A stretch of DNA of 64,000 nucleotides from an uncultured Flavobacteriaceae bacterium (GTDB lineage: Bacteria > Bacteroidota > Bacteroidia > Flavobacteriales > Flavobacteriaceae), in the NCBI GenBank assembly GCA_947503105.1, contig CANNCM010000001.1, positions 540,221 through 604,220 on the forward strand, written 5' to 3'. A program made the translations under genes and the position numbers. This document shows, one piece after another, positions 61,671 to 64,000 of the stretch. Within the stretch, counting starts at the first letter, position 1. The number at the start of each line of letters is the position of its first letter. The notes under the pieces were generated by a model. The model did not search any database. It had not been told where the DNA came from and saw only the letters and a program-made list of their open reading frames with translations.

Positions 61671-61929
61671 AGGGCATTTCTTATCCCATATTTTATCCCA
61701 AAAATTTCAAGAAAAGTATAAAAAGAATTGAAGACATTTAAAGTTTATATATTGTCAGGTTCATTTTTTTATTAAACGACAGACTAGAACATAAGTTCTA
61801 ATTGTCTGGAACAGGAGTATACAAACAAGGAATTTATTCTTAAAAGAACTAGAAACCTTCAATTTAAATAACTCATTAGCTAATTTAAATTTTCAATGTA
61901 TATTGATAACATAATTTAAATTAAAAAAA

Positions 61930-63186
61930 ATGAAATATCGAATCGTATCTCTACTACTTTTTGTAACGCCTTTAATGATAAATCAACATGCAATAGCACA
62001 AACAACTGTGTCCCAAACAGAGCATTTTCAAAATCGAATAGTGGATTCCATCTTTTCTAAAACTTTAAATGAAAATCGTGATTTTTGGATAAGATTACCA
62101 GAAGATTTCAATCCAGCTAATGAAAAAAAATATGCAGTGATTTATCTCATGGATGGATTTTCACTTGAAAACACATTGAAAGCTGTTTATGATAATTATT
62201 GGGGGCATTACCTCCCACATATGATACTCGTTGGAGTTTCTAATCGCAGCAACCGTACAAGAGATTTAACAACTTCAAAGGTGAAAATGAGACGCGGCAG
62301 CGCAATGAACCTTGAAACAGGAGGCGCAGAGACCTTTACTAGATTTATGGAGAATGAACTAATCCCATATATTGACAGCAAGTATCCAACCATCGCCTAT
62401 CGTACCTTAATTGGTCATTCTTATGCCGGTTTATTTACTATAAACATGTTGTTTAATCATAAACACTTATTTCAAAACTATATAGCTATAGATCCTAGTT
62501 TGGATTGGGACGACCAAAAATTATTGAAGCAGGTAAAAGAAAAGTTGATTACAGAAAGTTATGAAGGCAAATCCCTTTATGTATCTTTAGCAGCAGAACA
62601 GCTACATATGTGGAATGAAAATATAACCATAGATAATATTATGGACGACTCTTCAGAATTCACTTTGTTTGCACGTTCAATCATTGACTTTTCAACTTTT
62701 GCTAAATCTCAAAAACAGAGTGGATTAAATTTTTCGTGGAAGGTTTACAATGAAGATTTACATGGTACAGTTCCGTTACCATCAATAAGAGATGGGCTGA
62801 TATTTCTTTTTGAATGGTACCAGTTTAAATCTCCTCAAAAATATAATAATCCAGAAACATCTATAGAAGAATTGGTTACACTATTAATGGAGCAGGAACA
62901 AATCTATACTGCACATTTTGGTGTCCCCACTGCACCAATGATAGACGAAATGCTAAATGGCTATGGCTACATGAATATGCAAATGGGACAACCTGAAAAG
63001 GCACTCTTGTTTTTTGAAATGAATATTAAGTATAATCCAAAAAGTGCAAATGCTTATGATTCAATGGCTGAGTATTATGAATCTCAAAACGACAAAGAGA
63101 ATGCCTTAAAATACTTGAGAAAGGCCTATGAATTAAGCGGTGATAATTTGTATAATAAAAGAATTGAAGCATTACATAAAATGTAA
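61930..63186 (+). CDS. esterase (alpha/beta hydrolase, Fes/IroE-like) with C-terminal TPR
   Basis: Signal peptide; YAVIYLMDGFSLENTLKAVYDNYW; TLIGHSYAGLFTINMLF nucleophile elbow; C-terminal TPR. Confidence 0.87.
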   Translation: MKYRIVSLLLFVTPLMINQHAIAQTTVSQTEHFQNRIVDSIFSKTLNENRDFWIRLPEDFNPANEKKYAVIYLMDGFSLENTLKAVYDNYWGHYLPHMILVGVSNRSNRTRDLTTSKVKMRRGSAMNLETGGAETFTRFMENELIPYIDSKYPTIAYRTLIGHSYAGLFTINMLFNHKHLFQNYIAIDPSLDWDDQKLLKQVKEKLITESYEGKSLYVSLAAEQLHMWNENITIDNIMDDSSEFTLFARSIIDFSTFAKSQKQSGLNFSWKVYNEDLHGTVPLPSIRDGLIFLFEWYQFKSPQKYNNPETSIEELVTLLMEQEQIYTAHFGVPTAPMIDEMLNGYGYMNMQMGQPEKALLFFEMNIKYNPKSANAYDSMAEYYESQNDKENALKYLRKAYELSGDNLYNKRIEALHKM

Positions 63187-63263
63187 GATAGGTAAAAAAA
63201 AATATTTGATAGTTAACTTTACTTTCGATTTTTTTATCAGCCTAAAGTGTTTTGATCTCTCCT

Positions 63264-63300
63264 AAGAGGAGGAGCAACACAACCCACTAAGTACTTGGTA
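63264..63300. repeat. 37-bp direct repeat, copy 2 (tRNA-free)
   Basis: Exact copy of 61613-61649. Confidence 0.95.
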
Positions 63301-63442
63301 CTGACCATGGACCTTGCTCATCTGCTCTTTCTACAGTATCTTCTAGAATAGTAATAGTTGTTTAATGTTTTCTATTTGCTTCTGCTAATTCTATAATAGT
63401 TACGTTATAATAATAGAACGTTAATCTAACATACTATATCAT

Positions 63443-63724
63443 ATGCCATTTAATAGCGATACTGCAAGAGAGGCTGGTAAGAAGTCTAAGCGAGGAAAAG
63501 CCAGATTAGGACAAGAGTTAAAGGAAAGATTAGAACAGCTCTCTAACGAGCTAATAGAGTCTATAAAAATAGAGGAATTAAGCAGTAGTGATAGAGTTAG
63601 ACTACTTGGAATAGTCTGCTCTTATATTCTACCAAAATACAAGGCTACTACAGCGCCTATCAAAGACGAGCCTCAAGAGTTTGTTATTCAGATTATTGAT
63701 AGCAACGGAAAAGAAAGAAGCTAA
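63443..63724 (+). CDS. small basic protein resembling Bacteroidota phage terminase small-subunit-like ORFs
   Basis: MPFNSDTAREAGKKSKRGKARLGQELKERLEQLSNELIESIKIEELSSSDRVRLLGIVCSYILPKYK. Confidence 0.45.
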   Translation: MPFNSDTAREAGKKSKRGKARLGQELKERLEQLSNELIESIKIEELSSSDRVRLLGIVCSYILPKYKATTAPIKDEPQEFVIQIIDSNGKERS

Positions 63725-63789
63725 TAAGTACTAAACTTGGACTAATACTTTGAAATATTTTTTTTAGTTTTAAAGAAAATTAAAATACT

Positions 63790-64000
63790 TTGAAAAAACT
63801 ACTCTTAATCTCTGCCTTAATTATTTTTAGTTTTGGGTTTTCCCAGACCCTTACCGTTGTTGATGGCAGCAGTATCAGCGTGACAGAAAGTAGTTCCATT
63901 TTCATTGACGGTCTTGAGTTAGCACCAAGTTCTACTTACACTATTGCCGGTCCAAATGCATTTGATCGTACATCAACGCCTATTGTCGTAGGGGGTAATA
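63790..64000 (+). CDS. secreted surface protein, 3' end outside window
   Basis: TTG start: MKKLLLISALIIFSFGFSQTLTVVDGSSISVTESSSIFIDGLELAPSSTYTIAGPNAFDRTSTPIVVGGN...; signal peptide. Confidence 0.65.
   Translation, partial: MKKLLLISALIIFSFGFSQTLTVVDGSSISVTESSSIFIDGLELAPSSTYTIAGPNAFDRTSTPIVVGGN

Overview
The window is a Flavobacteriaceae-type (Bacteroidota) chromosomal segment, dense with genes and mostly housekeeping. Recognisable loci: dprA, trpS, recA, trhO, a RicT/PSP1 gene with gldH, PBP1A, scoAB, a large heme cluster (hemA-hemCD fusion-hemE-hemF...hemB, divergent from araC-type regulator-hemH-MATE-hemJ), atpDC, glmS, panCD, radA, a DtxR-type regulator with a ZIP transporter, feoAB, rseP and tRNA-Asn. 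Accessory structure is concentrated in a few places. (1) About 19.8-21.9 kb looks like a decayed Type III restriction-modification operon (mod 3' relic - intact rhuM - res 5' relic). (2) 23.15-24.36 kb has three tandem 398-bp cassettes, each encoding the same 119-aa four-helix-bundle (23S-IVP-like) protein, inside the heme operon; all three variable codon positions I could find are synonymous. (3) 61.55-63.30 kb is a tRNA-Asn locus whose 3' end is repeated as a 37-bp direct repeat 1.65 kb downstream (att-like), enclosing an esterase gene, with a terminase-small-subunit-like ORF just beyond. Further items include a perfect 11-bp palindrome enclosing a TAnnTTTG -7 element before a DtxR-type gene, an esterase paralog that appears to lack its nucleophile serine, an unlisted 42-codon Cys-rich ORF beside feoB, and a recombinase-like relic after glmS. 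All family names come from reading the translations by eye; no searches were run.
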